64,000 bases of DNA from Halopseudomonas sp002296055 (GCF_050876985.1 NZ_JBPAPP010000001.1), one strand, 5' to 3'; shown: positions 47,089 through 56,762, numbered from the stretch's first letter. The notes: a model not told the origin generated them from the sequence alone. Numbers and translations are program-made.

Positions 47089-47631
47089 TTATTGCCCCTG
47101 TGCCAGCAATTGGCTGAGTGTTGGGTTCAACTGATCCTTGGCGGACAGTTGCACGTCGTCAACAGGCCAGGGTATCTGCACCTCTGGGTCATTCCACAGC
47201 AGTCCACCTTCGTCATCCGGAAAGTAATAGTCAGTGCACTTGTAGATAAAGTCGGCGACATCACTAATCACACAAAAACCATGGGCATAGCCCGGCGGCA
47301 CCCAGAGTTGGCGGTGGTTTTCATCGGTCAGCTCGACCCCCACATATTGCCCACAGGTCGGTGATGCCGGATTAATGTCAACGGCCACGTCATACACGGC
47401 GCCACGGCTGACGCGGACCAACTTGCCCTGCGGGCGGGTGCGCTGAAAATGCAAGCCACGCAGTACGCCACGGGCAGAGCGTGAATGGTTGTCCTGAACG
47501 AACGGCAAATCGATACCTGCCTCGGCATAGCGCTGCTGTTGGAAGGTTTCGGTAAAAAATCCACGCTGGTCACCAAAAACCTTGGGCTCAATGATAACTA
47601 CGCCGGGGAGACGGGTTTCAATCACTTTCAC
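47089..47631 (-). CDS. rmlC: dTDP-4-dehydrorhamnose 3,5-epimerase
   Basis: RmlC epimerises dTDP-4-keto-6-deoxyglucose at C3 and C5. The 180-aa cupin has the catalytic histidine in NHSRSARGVLRGLHFQ and the conserved WVPPGYAHGFCV. It overlaps the rmlA end by four bases. Confidence 0.96.
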   Translation of the reverse strand: MKVIETRLPGVVIIEPKVFGDQRGFFTETFQQQRYAEAGIDLPFVQDNHSRSARGVLRGLHFQRTRPQGKLVRVSRGAVYDVAVDINPASPTCGQYVGVELTDENHRQLWVPPGYAHGFCVISDVADFIYKCTDYYFPDDEGGLLWNDPEVQIPWPVDDVQLSAKDQLNPTLSQLLAQGQ

Positions 47632-48506
47632 TTGGTAGTCTCCTGGCCCAGCAGTAGCTGAAGGTACTGGCCATAACCTGTCTTGCTAAGTGATGTGGCC
47701 TGCTCGCTTAGCTGATCGGCAGTCAGCCAGCCCTGGCGCCAGGCAATTTCTTCAAGGCAGGCTACTTTGAGACCCTGACGCGCCTCGATGGTCTGGACAA
47801 AATGGCTGGCTTCCATCAATGAATCGTGGGTGCCGGTATCCAGCCAGGCAAAGCCGCGACCCAGCAGACTCACGTGGAGGTCGCCGCGTTCAAGATAGGC
47901 ATTGTTGACGTCGGTAATTTCCAGTTCGCCACGGTGGGAAGGTTTGACCTGGCGGGCAATCTCGACCACGTCGTTGTCATAGAAATATAGCCCGGTAACC
48001 GCATAGTTGGATTTGGGCTTGGAGGGCTTTTCTTCAATGGAAATGGCCTTGCCGTTGGCGTCGAACTCCACCACGCCGAAGCGCTCAGGGTCTGTAACGT
48101 GATAACCAAAAACGGTCGCACCACGGGGGCGACTGGCAGCCTCACTTAACATGGCACTGAAGCCGTAGCCATAGAAAATGTTGTCACCGAGAATCAGGCA
48201 TACATTGCTGTCGCCAATAAACTCCTCACCAATCAGGAAAGCCTGGGCCAGGCCGTCTGGTGAGGGCTGCTCGGCATAGCTGAGCTGGATACCAAAGTTG
48301 GATCCATCGCCAAGCAGCTTTTTGAAATTGGGCAAATCTTCAGGGGTGGAGATGATCAAAACCTCGCGGATACCTGCCAGCATTAGCACCGACAGCGGAT
48401 AATAGATCATCGGTTTGTCGTAGATCGGTAGCAGTTGTTTGGAAACGCCACGGGTAATGGGGTGCAGACGGGTGCCAGAACCGCCGGCCAGAATGATGCC
48501 TTTCAT
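47628..48506 (-). CDS. rmlA: Glucose-1-phosphate thymidylyltransferase
   Basis: RmlA makes dTDP-glucose from glucose-1-phosphate and dTTP. The 292-aa protein starts KGIILAGGSGTRLHPIT and contains LILGDNIFYG, EEKPSKPKSNYAVTGLYFYD and WLDTGTHDSLMEA. It is normally inhibited by dTDP-rhamnose. It lies 33 bases downstream of rmlB. Confidence 0.97.
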   Translation of the reverse strand: MKGIILAGGSGTRLHPITRGVSKQLLPIYDKPMIYYPLSVLMLAGIREVLIISTPEDLPNFKKLLGDGSNFGIQLSYAEQPSPDGLAQAFLIGEEFIGDSNVCLILGDNIFYGYGFSAMLSEAASRPRGATVFGYHVTDPERFGVVEFDANGKAISIEEKPSKPKSNYAVTGLYFYDNDVVEIARQVKPSHRGELEITDVNNAYLERGDLHVSLLGRGFAWLDTGTHDSLMEASHFVQTIEARQGLKVACLEEIAWRQGWLTADQLSEQATSLSKTGYGQYLQLLLGQETTK

Positions 48507-48539
48507 AATTACTCCTTGATCAATTTATACAGACAGGGT

Positions 48540-49610
48540 TCAGCCCTGTTCACCCAGTCGACCCAAGCGGTAGTCACCGCTCAGCACACGCTCCCACCAC
48601 TGGCGATTATCCAGGTACCACTGCACGGTTTTGCGGATACCGGACTCAAACGTCTCTTCGGGCACCCAGCCAAGTTCTGCCTGGATCTTAGAGGCATCAA
48701 TCGCGTAGCGCAGGTCATGGCCTGGGCGATCCTTGACGAAGGTAATCAGGTCACGGTAGTGGGCGATGCCGGCCGGTTTATCCGGGGCGAGTTCTTCCAG
48801 CAGGTCACAAAGGGTTTGTACCACCTCGAGGTTACGCTTTTCGTTGTGTCCGCCAATGTTGTAGGTTTCGCCGACCTTGCCACAAGTTACCACTTCAACG
48901 AGGGCGCGGGCGTGGTCTTCCACATACAGCCAATCACGGATCTGCGAACCATCCCCGTACACCGGCAAGGGCTTGCCAGCCAACGCATTGAGAATCATGT
49001 GCGGGATAAGCTTTTCCGGGAAGTGGAAGGGGCCGTAGTTGTTCGAGCAGTTTGTGATCAGGGTTGGCAGCCCATACGTCCGCTGCCAGGCTCGCACTAA
49101 GTGGTCGGAACTGGCCTTTGATGCAGAGTAGGGCGAGCTGGGGGCGTAGGAGGTAGTTTCGGTGAACAGGTCGTCAGTGCCTTCCAAGTCCCCATATACC
49201 TCATCAGTGGAAATGTGATGAAAGCGGAAAGCTGATTTGGCATCAGGCTCGAGTCCATTCCAGTAACTGCGGGCCGCTTCAAGCAAGACATAGGTGCCAA
49301 CGACGTTGGTTTGAATAAACTCCGCAGGGCCGTCAATAGAACGATCGACATGCGACTCTGCTGCCAAGTGCATGACAGCAGTGGGGCGAAATTCGCGGAA
49401 TACTTGAGCAAGCGCCGCAGCATCACAGATATCCACCTGGTAAAAATGGTAGCGGGGTGACGATGAAACAGAAGACAGCGATTCAACGTTACCGGCATAG
49501 GTCAGCTTGTCGATATTGCCGACCACATGGGGAGTTTTTTGGATCAAGTGGCGAACAACAGCAGAGCCGATAAAGCCTGCTCCGCCAGTTACAAGAATGC
49601 GTAGAGTCAT
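48540..49610 (-). CDS. rmlB: dTDP-glucose 4,6-dehydratase
   Basis: RmlB converts dTDP-glucose to the 4-keto-6-deoxy sugar. The 356-aa protein has GGAGFIGSAVVRHL, AAESHVDRSIDGP and the catalytic YSASK. It opens the rml block and lies 13 bases after the DUF1972 glycosyltransferase gene. Base composition returns to the chromosomal norm from here leftwards. Confidence 0.97.
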   Translation of the reverse strand: MTLRILVTGGAGFIGSAVVRHLIQKTPHVVGNIDKLTYAGNVESLSSVSSSPRYHFYQVDICDAAALAQVFREFRPTAVMHLAAESHVDRSIDGPAEFIQTNVVGTYVLLEAARSYWNGLEPDAKSAFRFHHISTDEVYGDLEGTDDLFTETTSYAPSSPYSASKASSDHLVRAWQRTYGLPTLITNCSNNYGPFHFPEKLIPHMILNALAGKPLPVYGDGSQIRDWLYVEDHARALVEVVTCGKVGETYNIGGHNEKRNLEVVQTLCDLLEELAPDKPAGIAHYRDLITFVKDRPGHDLRYAIDASKIQAELGWVPEETFESGIRKTVQWYLDNRQWWERVLSGDYRLGRLGEQG

Positions 49611-49623
49611 AAAATACCTTAAT

Positions 49624-50730
49624 TTAGTCGCTTGGGTACTGTTTTAGTAGGAGCTCTTCATATTCATCAAGAATTTTGTTCCATGTGAAATTCTCTTTAA
49701 AACGTGAACGGCTAGCCGCCTTCATGGCCATTACTGCGTTGTCATCCACCAGAAGCTTGTCAAATAGCTTTGAGCAATCTTGTTCGGTAGAAAAGTAGGC
49801 AGCATCAGGGCCCGCAACCCAGCGGTTAAACTTGTTGTCGTGGGCGATGACAGCACAGCCGGCACCCAGCGCCTCAACCAGCGACGGGTTGGTTCCGCCC
49901 ACGCGGTGGCCATGCAAGTAAAAACGAGCATGAAAGCGCAATGCTTGCACGACGGGGGCTTCATAGATAGCGCCAGGAAAGATTACTTCGTTGCTTGCCG
50001 CGTCCATTACGCTCTTGTGGAATGCGTTAGTTGCAGGCTGAAAGTTACCAAGGACGATTAGCTTGTGTTTGCGCTGCTTTCTGCTGAACGCTCGCACCAT
50101 TTCCAGAAAGGAGTTTTCAGGTTCTGGGCGCGCGATGATGACTGAAAATTTTCCTGGCTCAGTCCCATAAGTCTCAAGAAGGGCTGGGTCCGCTCCATGA
50201 ACTTCATCTCCACCATAGGGGATCATTGTGATTTTTTTGGCTTTGACACGGGTCGCAAGGTGGTCCTTGATCTTGGGGTGGTCCGCAACAAGATGGTTAC
50301 CAACCCAGCATCCGACCCGCTCATTAAACCAAAACCATGATTTTGCAACTAGCCCCCACTTGTCTCTGCGCCACTCGATGCCATCCATATTTATAATGTT
50401 GGTTTTATTTTTTAGTCTATGGAGTATGTTGAATACTGCTGTATTGTAGCCAAGAGTAAGAAAAATCCCTGGATGGGACAACGAGTGCAGTGTTGCTTTT
50501 AGGTCGAATTTTATTGTGGAAAGAGCTCCATTCCCAAGCACCGGAATGTGAATTAACTTAATATCCGACCATTGGCTTTCATATATCGGGCCTGTTCCTT
50601 CTTCTTGGCAGTAGACGACAATGTCCCATTTTTTTGAAACTAAGTGCTTGCACAGCTTCTCAGCAAATGTCTCAAAGCCGCCGTGCTTCGCAGGGATGCC
50701 GCGGATTCCTAATAAAGTAATTTGCATCAT
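49624..50730 (-). CDS. Glycosyltransferase, DUF1972/GT4 type (possible rhamnosyltransferase)
   Basis: The 368-aa protein begins with the DUF1972 segment LLGIRGIPAKHGGFETFAEKL and has a GT4-type donor region (ARPEPENSFLEMVRAF; GGTNPSLVEALGAGCAVIAHDN). Related streptococcal enzymes transfer L-rhamnose; with the rml genes adjacent, a rhamnosyltransferase role is plausible but unproven. The start ATG overlaps the stop of the acyltransferase gene. It lies on the left shoulder of the AT-rich island. Confidence 0.85.
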   Translation of the reverse strand: MMQITLLGIRGIPAKHGGFETFAEKLCKHLVSKKWDIVVYCQEEGTGPIYESQWSDIKLIHIPVLGNGALSTIKFDLKATLHSLSHPGIFLTLGYNTAVFNILHRLKNKTNIINMDGIEWRRDKWGLVAKSWFWFNERVGCWVGNHLVADHPKIKDHLATRVKAKKITMIPYGGDEVHGADPALLETYGTEPGKFSVIIARPEPENSFLEMVRAFSRKQRKHKLIVLGNFQPATNAFHKSVMDAASNEVIFPGAIYEAPVVQALRFHARFYLHGHRVGGTNPSLVEALGAGCAVIAHDNKFNRWVAGPDAAYFSTEQDCSKLFDKLLVDDNAVMAMKAASRSRFKENFTWNKILDEYEELLLKQYPSD

Positions 50731-51713
50731 ATTTTACCTGTGAATACCCTGTAGGCGGAAGGAAATAGCCTTTCGAGAAGTATGGAGAAAGAAAGCGTCA
50801 GGGAGAAGATGATAGAGGCCGCCACCATGATTGCAAACAATCCGTGGGGGGCACTTGGCTTTAGGAGGAGCGAGGTTATCATCATGAACGGTAAGTGAAA
50901 TAGATAAATTGGAAGCGAGTAGGTGGAGGCAATCTTTAAAAGAGTGTTTATCCTATATCCAAAGCGGTCGTATATCAAGTGAAATGCAAGGCAGAAAAGC
51001 ATCAGGAATATTACACAGAAAGATCGGTAGAAGCTCTGAAGTCCTGTGTAAAACATAATTAACTCAAGGCTTGAGATAATGGCGATCCAAATGACCGAGG
51101 TTTTGATTTTTATCGGCGCTATCTCGATAGCTCTACGTAAATAGTAACCTGCGGAAAATGATGAGATCGCCTCGACAAGCAAAGCAATCTGTTTGTCAGC
51201 AAAAGTTGAATACCCCCATAATATAACTGATGCTAGGAAAAGTGCTCCAGTGATAAAAAGCCCGGCGTTAATCCGTATAAAGTAAAAAATAATCATGGAG
51301 ATAAATAGGTTGCGTAAAAACCAAAGATGAAACAATCCTGGATATCCTGATGTTCCGAGGAAGAAGTCGACCGTCTCGGGTTTGCTTAATGGGAAGCGGA
51401 ACCCAATAAATGTTATTCCTCCATAAGCTATTGCGAAAATATAAAGTGAAGCGAAGCCTAGTACGGTTACTGATATATAAGGGATTGCTACGCTTTTTAA
51501 TGATTTGGAAAGATAGGCGGGAAACTTTAATTTGTTTATTGTTTTGTAGTTAAGGAGTCCCGAAATGGCGAAAAACAAAGGCACAGCGATTCTTGCTATT
51601 GAATTGACAAACGTGCTGGCGTAATCGTTGCTGCAGCAAATAGGGGAAAGGTGAATTGCTACGACAAAAAAGGCTAAAACACCCCTCATAGCATCAATGG
51701 AGTTTATCTTCAT
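50727..51713 (-). CDS. Acyltransferase-3 family membrane protein
   Basis: The 328-aa protein has about ten helices and the family-3 acyltransferase start SIDAMRGVLAFFVVAIHLSP, whose Arg and His are typical of O-acetyltransferases of the WecH/OafA group, followed by PLFFAISGLLNY. It probably adds acetyl or another short acyl group to the repeat unit. A 254-base AT-rich gap without a recognisable gene precedes it. Confidence 0.85.
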   Translation of the reverse strand: MKINSIDAMRGVLAFFVVAIHLSPICCSNDYASTFVNSIARIAVPLFFAISGLLNYKTINKLKFPAYLSKSLKSVAIPYISVTVLGFASLYIFAIAYGGITFIGFRFPLSKPETVDFFLGTSGYPGLFHLWFLRNLFISMIIFYFIRINAGLFITGALFLASVILWGYSTFADKQIALLVEAISSFSAGYYLRRAIEIAPIKIKTSVIWIAIISSLELIMFYTGLQSFYRSFCVIFLMLFCLAFHLIYDRFGYRINTLLKIASTYSLPIYLFHLPFMMITSLLLKPSAPHGLFAIMVAASIIFSLTLSFSILLERLFPSAYRVFTGKI

Positions 51714-51967
51714 AGGGTTTTACTTTTTCATTGCTGATTTGAACGGAGGGGATTGAAATACAGAACAGATGGTTTCCCTCTTTTAATAGGCGCGCGGAAT
51801 TGAGATGAGTTTTGCTCTAATAAGGAATGTGGCGCCAGTACGTTTTGTGCTTGCGAGGTGAGTAACGAGTCACACTTTGTGGGTTTTTTCGTCGATCCGC
51901 CTGTACTTAGAGTGGAGTTTCTTCGGGCTGAAGAAATATCTCTGGAATTTTGATGTGCGAAAGAGTG
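51714..51967. other. AT-rich intergenic gap
   Basis: A 254-base non-coding stretch lies between the polymerase and the acyltransferase-3 gene, the largest gap inside the right-hand locus. I see no gene, clear promoter or terminator. It may be a remnant of module exchange. Confidence 0.4.
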
Positions 51968-53191
51968 TTAGTTAGGCTGATTGGTTGGTTGAGATGCGTG
52001 ATGAAGTTTAGTGTCCCTGTGCATATTTGAAGTGCAAATTAGAGATAGAATGAAAATTGGAATTTGTAGGTGGTTGTAAAGGCCGGTAATTATGAACGAG
52101 CTTGCGATTATGAATGTTGCGCTCCCTATAATTAGTGCTCTGTATCTATTTGGTGTTTGTGCGATCTGTTTTATTGCTAGATTTGCGAGCATTAGAAGGA
52201 TGTAAACATATATGAGTAGACCGAATAGTCCGCTCTTCATCCAGATGTAAGCAAACGCATTGTGTAAGATGCCGGCTTCTTCGAGCGTTTCGCCGGTACT
52301 AAGGTTGAATTCCTCTGACAAAGTTAGCGATGAGCCAAGGCCGAGCCCAAAGAACTTTACACTAATGTCTGAGCTGGTGAACTTTTGGTAAGTGAGTGCT
52401 GTTTCGTAAGCTCTCCAATTCCTCACTATTTGTTGCCTGTCTGCACTATTTAGGTCAATGACTGACATTTCAGTAGTGGTGTTTAATAGCTTGTCTTGGA
52501 GCCAGGCGTTTTGCATGAGAAGCATAAATGTTATCGATGACAGCAATAAAAAAACTGCCGTGTTTTTTAGGGTTTTTATTGCGCTGATTTTCTGATTAAA
52601 TAGAATAGACAGAATAAGCCCTAAAAAAAATGCAAAAATAGAAGTGCGAGATAGCGATAGCGCTGTCAATGCTGTGCCTATAGATAAAAATGCGGCCCGC
52701 TTTTCTAGTAGCTTGATTTTTGGGCCAAACAGCACTCCGGTGAAAAAAGATATGAACGCTATTCCTCTACCATATTCTGCTCTTATCAAGTCGTAGCTTG
52801 ATATTCCTGATAAAGTATATCCATATAATATTAATGTTATCTGTAATATCGCGGCGGACATTAGCGCTATTTTCAGATGTTTAAAAAAAACATTGCGCTT
52901 AAGTTTGTATGCGCAGTAAAGTTTGTAGCCCGCTGCAACATAGAAAATTGGTGCGCTTAGATAAAAAACGTCCTTTGCAGCGCTGTACGAGAAAATAGCA
53001 GTAGAGGCCGCTGCTGCAATAACTATTATCATGAGAAGAAGAGCAATTATTTTTTTTTCGGTTTTCCCTAAAGAGAATTTAAAATCATGAGCTGCGTATA
53101 ATATTGATGCCACTAAAAGAGTTAAGCTGCCGCCTAGTGGCACAGAAGTAAGAGCGATAATTAAATAAATTTTTGATATATTTAAGGTCAT
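51968..53191 (-). CDS. wzy: Wzy/O-antigen-ligase-like polysaccharide polymerase
   Basis: The 407-aa protein has 10-12 hydrophobic helices and a large periplasmic loop (about residues 225-305). That loop is followed by LHNAFAYIWMKSGLFGLLIY, the pattern of the Wzy_C/O-antigen ligase family, and includes GLGLGSS before it. In a locus with Wzx, Wza and Wzc it is the expected polymerase. Primary sequence of such proteins is poorly conserved. The gene is AT-rich, with long A/T runs. Confidence 0.82.
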   Translation of the reverse strand: MTLNISKIYLIIALTSVPLGGSLTLLVASILYAAHDFKFSLGKTEKKIIALLLMIIVIAAAASTAIFSYSAAKDVFYLSAPIFYVAAGYKLYCAYKLKRNVFFKHLKIALMSAAILQITLILYGYTLSGISSYDLIRAEYGRGIAFISFFTGVLFGPKIKLLEKRAAFLSIGTALTALSLSRTSIFAFFLGLILSILFNQKISAIKTLKNTAVFLLLSSITFMLLMQNAWLQDKLLNTTTEMSVIDLNSADRQQIVRNWRAYETALTYQKFTSSDISVKFFGLGLGSSLTLSEEFNLSTGETLEEAGILHNAFAYIWMKSGLFGLLIYVYILLMLANLAIKQIAQTPNRYRALIIGSATFIIASSFIITGLYNHLQIPIFILSLICTSNMHRDTKLHHASQPTNQPN

Positions 53192-53295
53192 TGCTTCTTG
53201 CCTTAAAAAGAAAGGTGTTTATGGTTCTTGCAGCGTTAGGAGGAGGGGCCTAGCTTCTTTCCATGGATTGACTTTCATTACCAAGTAGTAAGCGA

Positions 53296-54435
53296 TTATC
53301 TGGCGCTTATTATTGCAGCATGAGTTTTTTCTGCAAAGACCTTCTCAGTATAGTTTGTTAATACGTTCCGCTCCGCAGCGTCTACCATTGCGCCTATTTT
53401 ATCGAAGTTGGCTATTGATTTCTCAATGCATGCAGCGAGACTTTCTGCATTGTTTGGCGTGAATAAAAAGCCTGTTACTTCGTCATCAATTAATTCAGAG
53501 GGGCCACCGTGGTTAGCCGCTATCACTGGAATCCTAGCAGCCATAGCCTCAATGACGACTAAGCCGAATGGCTCTGGTTTTGTCGACGGTACCACGCAGA
53601 TGTCTATGTCTGACCAAACTGTTGCCGGATCCTTCTGAAAGCTAACTATTTCAATGTTTTCTCTGTAGCGGTTATTTGAAATAGATTGCAATATCTCCGC
53701 GTAACCAGCTTTGGACGGACTTGGTGAGCCTTTGAATATGATTTTTAAATTCATCTCATCGATATCTATTAGCTCAAACGCCTTTAGTAGTAGGCAGTGG
53801 CCCTTCCAGTCATTCATGCGACCTACAAGGCCAATAACCAGTCTATCCCCTTTGTTTTTTTTGTTCGTTGGCTCTTTCGTGTTTTTATAGGGCGTCGGGT
53901 CAATGCCATTATATATTACACATATTTCGGATTTGCATGTTAAACGTTCGACGTAATGCTTTGTTGCCTTTGAGTTGGTTATTACCAGGTCGGCATACTG
54001 GCCAATCATATGTCCGTATATTTTATTAAAAAAACCGAGATCCTCTAAGATTTCGTGTATATGCCATATGTGCTTAACTTTCTCTTTGCTGATGAGCTTT
54101 ATTATCGCGCCGTCGAGTACTGCTATCGTGTTTGAATATACGTAATTGATTTTTTTGTTTTTTATTAGGCTATTGTAGAAGAATAGTGAAGAGAGGAAGG
54201 ATTTGAAGAGATAAAATAAGGTTTTTATTGAAAACATGCTTCTCTGAGCTTTGAGTATCGGGCGTATTATCACCGTTGCTCCTACATTCAATAGCTCTAT
54301 TTCCAGAGGGCCGTTAGACGGTATTACGGCGATAACATTAACTTTGAATTTGATGAAATATTTCACCAAGCTTAGAAAGGTCTTATCAGAACCATATAGT
54401 TCTGAGGACTGATGTATCATGAGAATGCTTTTCAT
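53296..54435 (-). CDS. Glycosyltransferase family 4
   Basis: This 379-aa GT-B enzyme has an N-terminal acceptor domain (MIHQSSELYGSDKTFLSLVKYF) and a C-terminal donor domain with LVIGLVGRMNDWKGH and the E-x7-E motif in KPEPFGLVVIEAMAA, followed by PVIAANHGGPSELI. Sugar and linkage cannot be told. It overlaps the hexapeptide acyltransferase gene by four bases. Confidence 0.88.
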   Translation of the reverse strand: MKSILMIHQSSELYGSDKTFLSLVKYFIKFKVNVIAVIPSNGPLEIELLNVGATVIIRPILKAQRSMFSIKTLFYLFKSFLSSLFFYNSLIKNKKINYVYSNTIAVLDGAIIKLISKEKVKHIWHIHEILEDLGFFNKIYGHMIGQYADLVITNSKATKHYVERLTCKSEICVIYNGIDPTPYKNTKEPTNKKNKGDRLVIGLVGRMNDWKGHCLLLKAFELIDIDEMNLKIIFKGSPSPSKAGYAEILQSISNNRYRENIEIVSFQKDPATVWSDIDICVVPSTKPEPFGLVVIEAMAARIPVIAANHGGPSELIDDEVTGFLFTPNNAESLAACIEKSIANFDKIGAMVDAAERNVLTNYTEKVFAEKTHAAIISAR

Positions 54436-55106
54436 ATTTTTCTGATAATCCTAGCTGGTATGCCGCCAATTATCACTCCTTCGGGAAAAACTGAGTTCAC
54501 CACTGCACCAGCAGCCACGACCGAGTTATCAGAAACTTGGCAGCCGTCAAGAAATGTTACTTTGGAGCCTACCCATACATTACTTCCAATTTTTATTCCA
54601 GATCGAGTAACACCCTGATCTTTTATTGGAACGTTTGGTTCTGAAAAAATATGATTCTCACTATGAAAGCTAATGTATTGGCCCATGATTACATTGTTTC
54701 CAATCTCGACTCCGCCTGCACATCCAAAGAACGAAAAGGCTCCTACGCCAAGATTATTGCCAGCCACTAGTCCTTTTCCGATATCTCGTATTGTTCCTGA
54801 GCACTCAATTCGTGTATACGGGCCAATTGAGGAGCTTTCACCTATGATGATTCCTTTTTTAGAAAGCGCATCAAAATAACAATTGTTGCCAATCTTGGAA
54901 TAACTTCCAATGCGTATTCTATTCTTGCACCTAAATTCGCAGCTTCGACTTAAAAAGACCTTTCTTCTTAATATAAGGAGGCCTCTAGCCAAGCTTACAA
55001 GATAGGTTGCTGAGAAGTTCAAAAGGTACGATGTCGGTATGGAACTGTCAATTTCGAAATCTTTACCCCTGACCATTGTCGCCATCTTGCTTATTAGTTT
55101 TCTCAT
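54432..55106 (-). CDS. Left-handed beta-helix O-acyltransferase
   Basis: The 224-aa protein consists largely of hexapeptide repeats (IGSYSKIGNNCYF; IGESSSIGPYTRI; VEIGNNVIMGQYISF; IGSNVWVGSKVTFLDG), ending in VVAAGAVVNSVFPEGVIIGG. The candidate catalytic histidines are in FHSENH. This is the WcaF/maltose O-acetyltransferase-like group. It likely acetylates a sugar in the repeat unit. Overlaps of four bases on both sides place it firmly in the operon. Confidence 0.88.
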   Translation of the reverse strand: MRKLISKMATMVRGKDFEIDSSIPTSYLLNFSATYLVSLARGLLILRRKVFLSRSCEFRCKNRIRIGSYSKIGNNCYFDALSKKGIIIGESSSIGPYTRIECSGTIRDIGKGLVAGNNLGVGAFSFFGCAGGVEIGNNVIMGQYISFHSENHIFSEPNVPIKDQGVTRSGIKIGSNVWVGSKVTFLDGCQVSDNSVVAAGAVVNSVFPEGVIIGGIPARIIRKI

Positions 55107-55936
55107 GAAAACATGGCCCGTTTATAACTGGCTGCTGCTTCGCCATTCAACATTATGCGGCTGTAGATGTATTTTAAAACAATCATTATCTTTATCGCGG
55201 ATACTAGTTTTATTCTTTCGAATTTCTCGGGCTTTTTTCTTGAGTAATGAAGGAAGCCTATGTATATGTTTCCTTTTTTTGAGTCATTAAAGCCCCCCTT
55301 ATGAAAGTAACTTATTGTTTGGTCAACGTTTATCTCTCCGCCTAGGTCTCTAACTTCCCTGCAAAGTTGAATGTCTTCGCCATACATGAATATTTTTTCG
55401 TCGAAGCCACCGACTATGTCCCATAATTTTTTTGTGGTTAGCATGAACGAGCCTTCAACCCAGTCTGGTTTTATACTGCCTACAGCTGATGTCGGAGTGT
55501 TGTATAGTCTTGAGGGGAGTGCTATATCTAATATTGACGACGGAAATCTACCAAAGGACGGTCTTACTTTTCCGGACTCGCCAATCATCTTGCATGACCA
55601 GATGCTTAGCGGGTTGCTGTTTAACTTATCTATGAGGCTGTTTATGTCATCAAGTATTGCAGCGTCGTTGTTAAGTAGTAGTATGTTTAAGCCCTTTGAG
55701 TTTTGTACGCCGATATTATTTGCTTTGGAGAAGCCCAGGTTGCAGCTGTTTTTTATTGTTACTATGTCTTTCCTGTCTTTGGTGAATTCTAAGCTGTTGT
55801 CGGAAGAGTTGTTATCGACGATTATAGTTTCAAAGGGCGTTGTTAAGTTCTGCAAGGAATCGACGGCTTTTTTTAGATGCCCCCCCCCGTTGAAGTTGAC
55901 GATGATGACAGATAGTAGGGGGTTAGAACTGTTCAT
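55103..55936 (-). CDS. Glycosyltransferase family 2 with G9 tract
   Basis: This 277-aa GT-A enzyme has the usual start LSVIIVNFNGGGHLKKAVDS, a LLNNDAAIL metal motif and WVEGSFMLTTKKLWDIVGGFDE with a downstream GEDIQLCREV. It resembles GT2 rhamnosyltransferases of the WbbL group; specificity is unproven. Codons 16-18 are a run of nine G residues (plus-strand C9 at 55880-55888), closely followed by an A7 run. Slippage here would shift the frame near the start. It overlaps the flanking genes at both ends. Confidence 0.88.
   Translation of the reverse strand: MNSSNPLLSVIIVNFNGGGHLKKAVDSLQNLTTPFETIIVDNNSSDNSLEFTKDRKDIVTIKNSCNLGFSKANNIGVQNSKGLNILLLNNDAAILDDINSLIDKLNSNPLSIWSCKMIGESGKVRPSFGRFPSSILDIALPSRLYNTPTSAVGSIKPDWVEGSFMLTTKKLWDIVGGFDEKIFMYGEDIQLCREVRDLGGEINVDQTISYFHKGGFNDSKKGNIYIGFLHYSRKKPEKFERIKLVSAIKIMIVLKYIYSRIMLNGEAAASYKRAMFS
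55880..55888. repeat. Homopolymeric C9/G9 tract in glycosyltransferase gene
   Basis: Nine consecutive C residues on the plus strand (G9 in the coding direction) lie about 50 bases into the GT2 gene. Long G/C runs are unusual in this otherwise AT-rich stretch and are classic slipped-strand mispairing sites. Confidence 0.85.
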
Positions 55937-56762
55937 TTTTATTCCACCATTTACCTAGTTCTAGATTTTTGCATATGCCTTCAAGGTTTTTGATATCTTC
56001 TTTGAAGTGCTGCTCTAGTCCATAAGTATCGATGTTTGGTTTGTCTGCTGCGCGGTACCCACGCTTTTTTATTTCTTTGTATATTTTATCTGGGACTGAT
56101 TTCTTTAGTAAGTCTAGCACCCCGCTTTTCCGTAAAAATCTTATTGCTGCATGGCTTCTGGGTTGTCTGAATTTATTATCTGCCTGTTCATTTAGGAGCT
56201 TGTGCTTTATTTCTTCTATTTGTAAAAAGTCGGTAAGCTCTTTGAACTTTTTTTCGGAGTTAAATAATTCCTCGTAGGTCGTTATATATACTTCTTTGAA
56301 GTGTTTAAGGTATTCTGTGGTTGCTTCTGAATAAAGGCTGTTTTCAATGTATTCTTTGTAATATTTTTCTTCTTTTATGGCGTCTAAGAAAGGCTTGCTT
56401 TGGTAGCCAAGGCTCACGTCCATTAAGTAGTGAGACTTTGCTCGTGATACTGGCTCTCTTAATAAGATAACAATCTTGGCATCAGGGGCAAATTTTTTGA
56501 TTCTAGGTAATGCGTGCTTGTATAGGCGTAAGTATGATGGGCTAAAGTCGATGTCGATAAATCCGTTTCCAATAAAGCTGTTTTGGTAGCTTTCTATATC
56601 ATCAACGAATTCCACTTTGTAATAAGTTTTGCTTACTTCTGGGTGCGAAAAAAAATGCGTTTCTTTCGGTTCTTGTACACGAACTGAACTGCTGGTCTTG
56701 AAAACGTTGTATAGTGTCGATGTTCCGCACTTTGGTGCGCCAATAAAGAACGCTTTCGTCAT
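55923..56762 (-). CDS. PAPS-dependent sulfotransferase 1
   Basis: The 279-aa cytoplasmic protein has the 5'-phosphosulfate-binding loop FIGAPKCGTSTLYN (residues 6-19), EPKETHFF (31-38) as in NDST-type carbohydrate sulfotransferases, and the 3'-phosphate-binding segment LREPVSRAKSHYLM with Arg102 and Ser110. These enzymes transfer sulfate from PAPS to sugar hydroxyl or amino groups. With no signal peptide, it should act on cytoplasmic lipid-linked intermediates. It lies directly downstream of sulfotransferase 2, overlapping by four bases. Confidence 0.92.
   Translation of the reverse strand: MTKAFFIGAPKCGTSTLYNVFKTSSSVRVQEPKETHFFSHPEVSKTYYKVEFVDDIESYQNSFIGNGFIDIDFSPSYLRLYKHALPRIKKFAPDAKIVILLREPVSRAKSHYLMDVSLGYQSKPFLDAIKEEKYYKEYIENSLYSEATTEYLKHFKEVYITTYEELFNSEKKFKELTDFLQIEEIKHKLLNEQADNKFRQPRSHAAIRFLRKSGVLDLLKKSVPDKIYKEIKKRGYRAADKPNIDTYGLEQHFKEDIKNLEGICKNLELGKWWNKNEQF

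Noticed and set aside
53050..53058. T9 tract in the wzy gene and several A8/T8 runs in sulfotransferase and cysN genes as phase-variation sites
   Set aside because: Such A/T runs are expected by chance in this AT-rich island; only the G9 run at 55880 stands out against its background.
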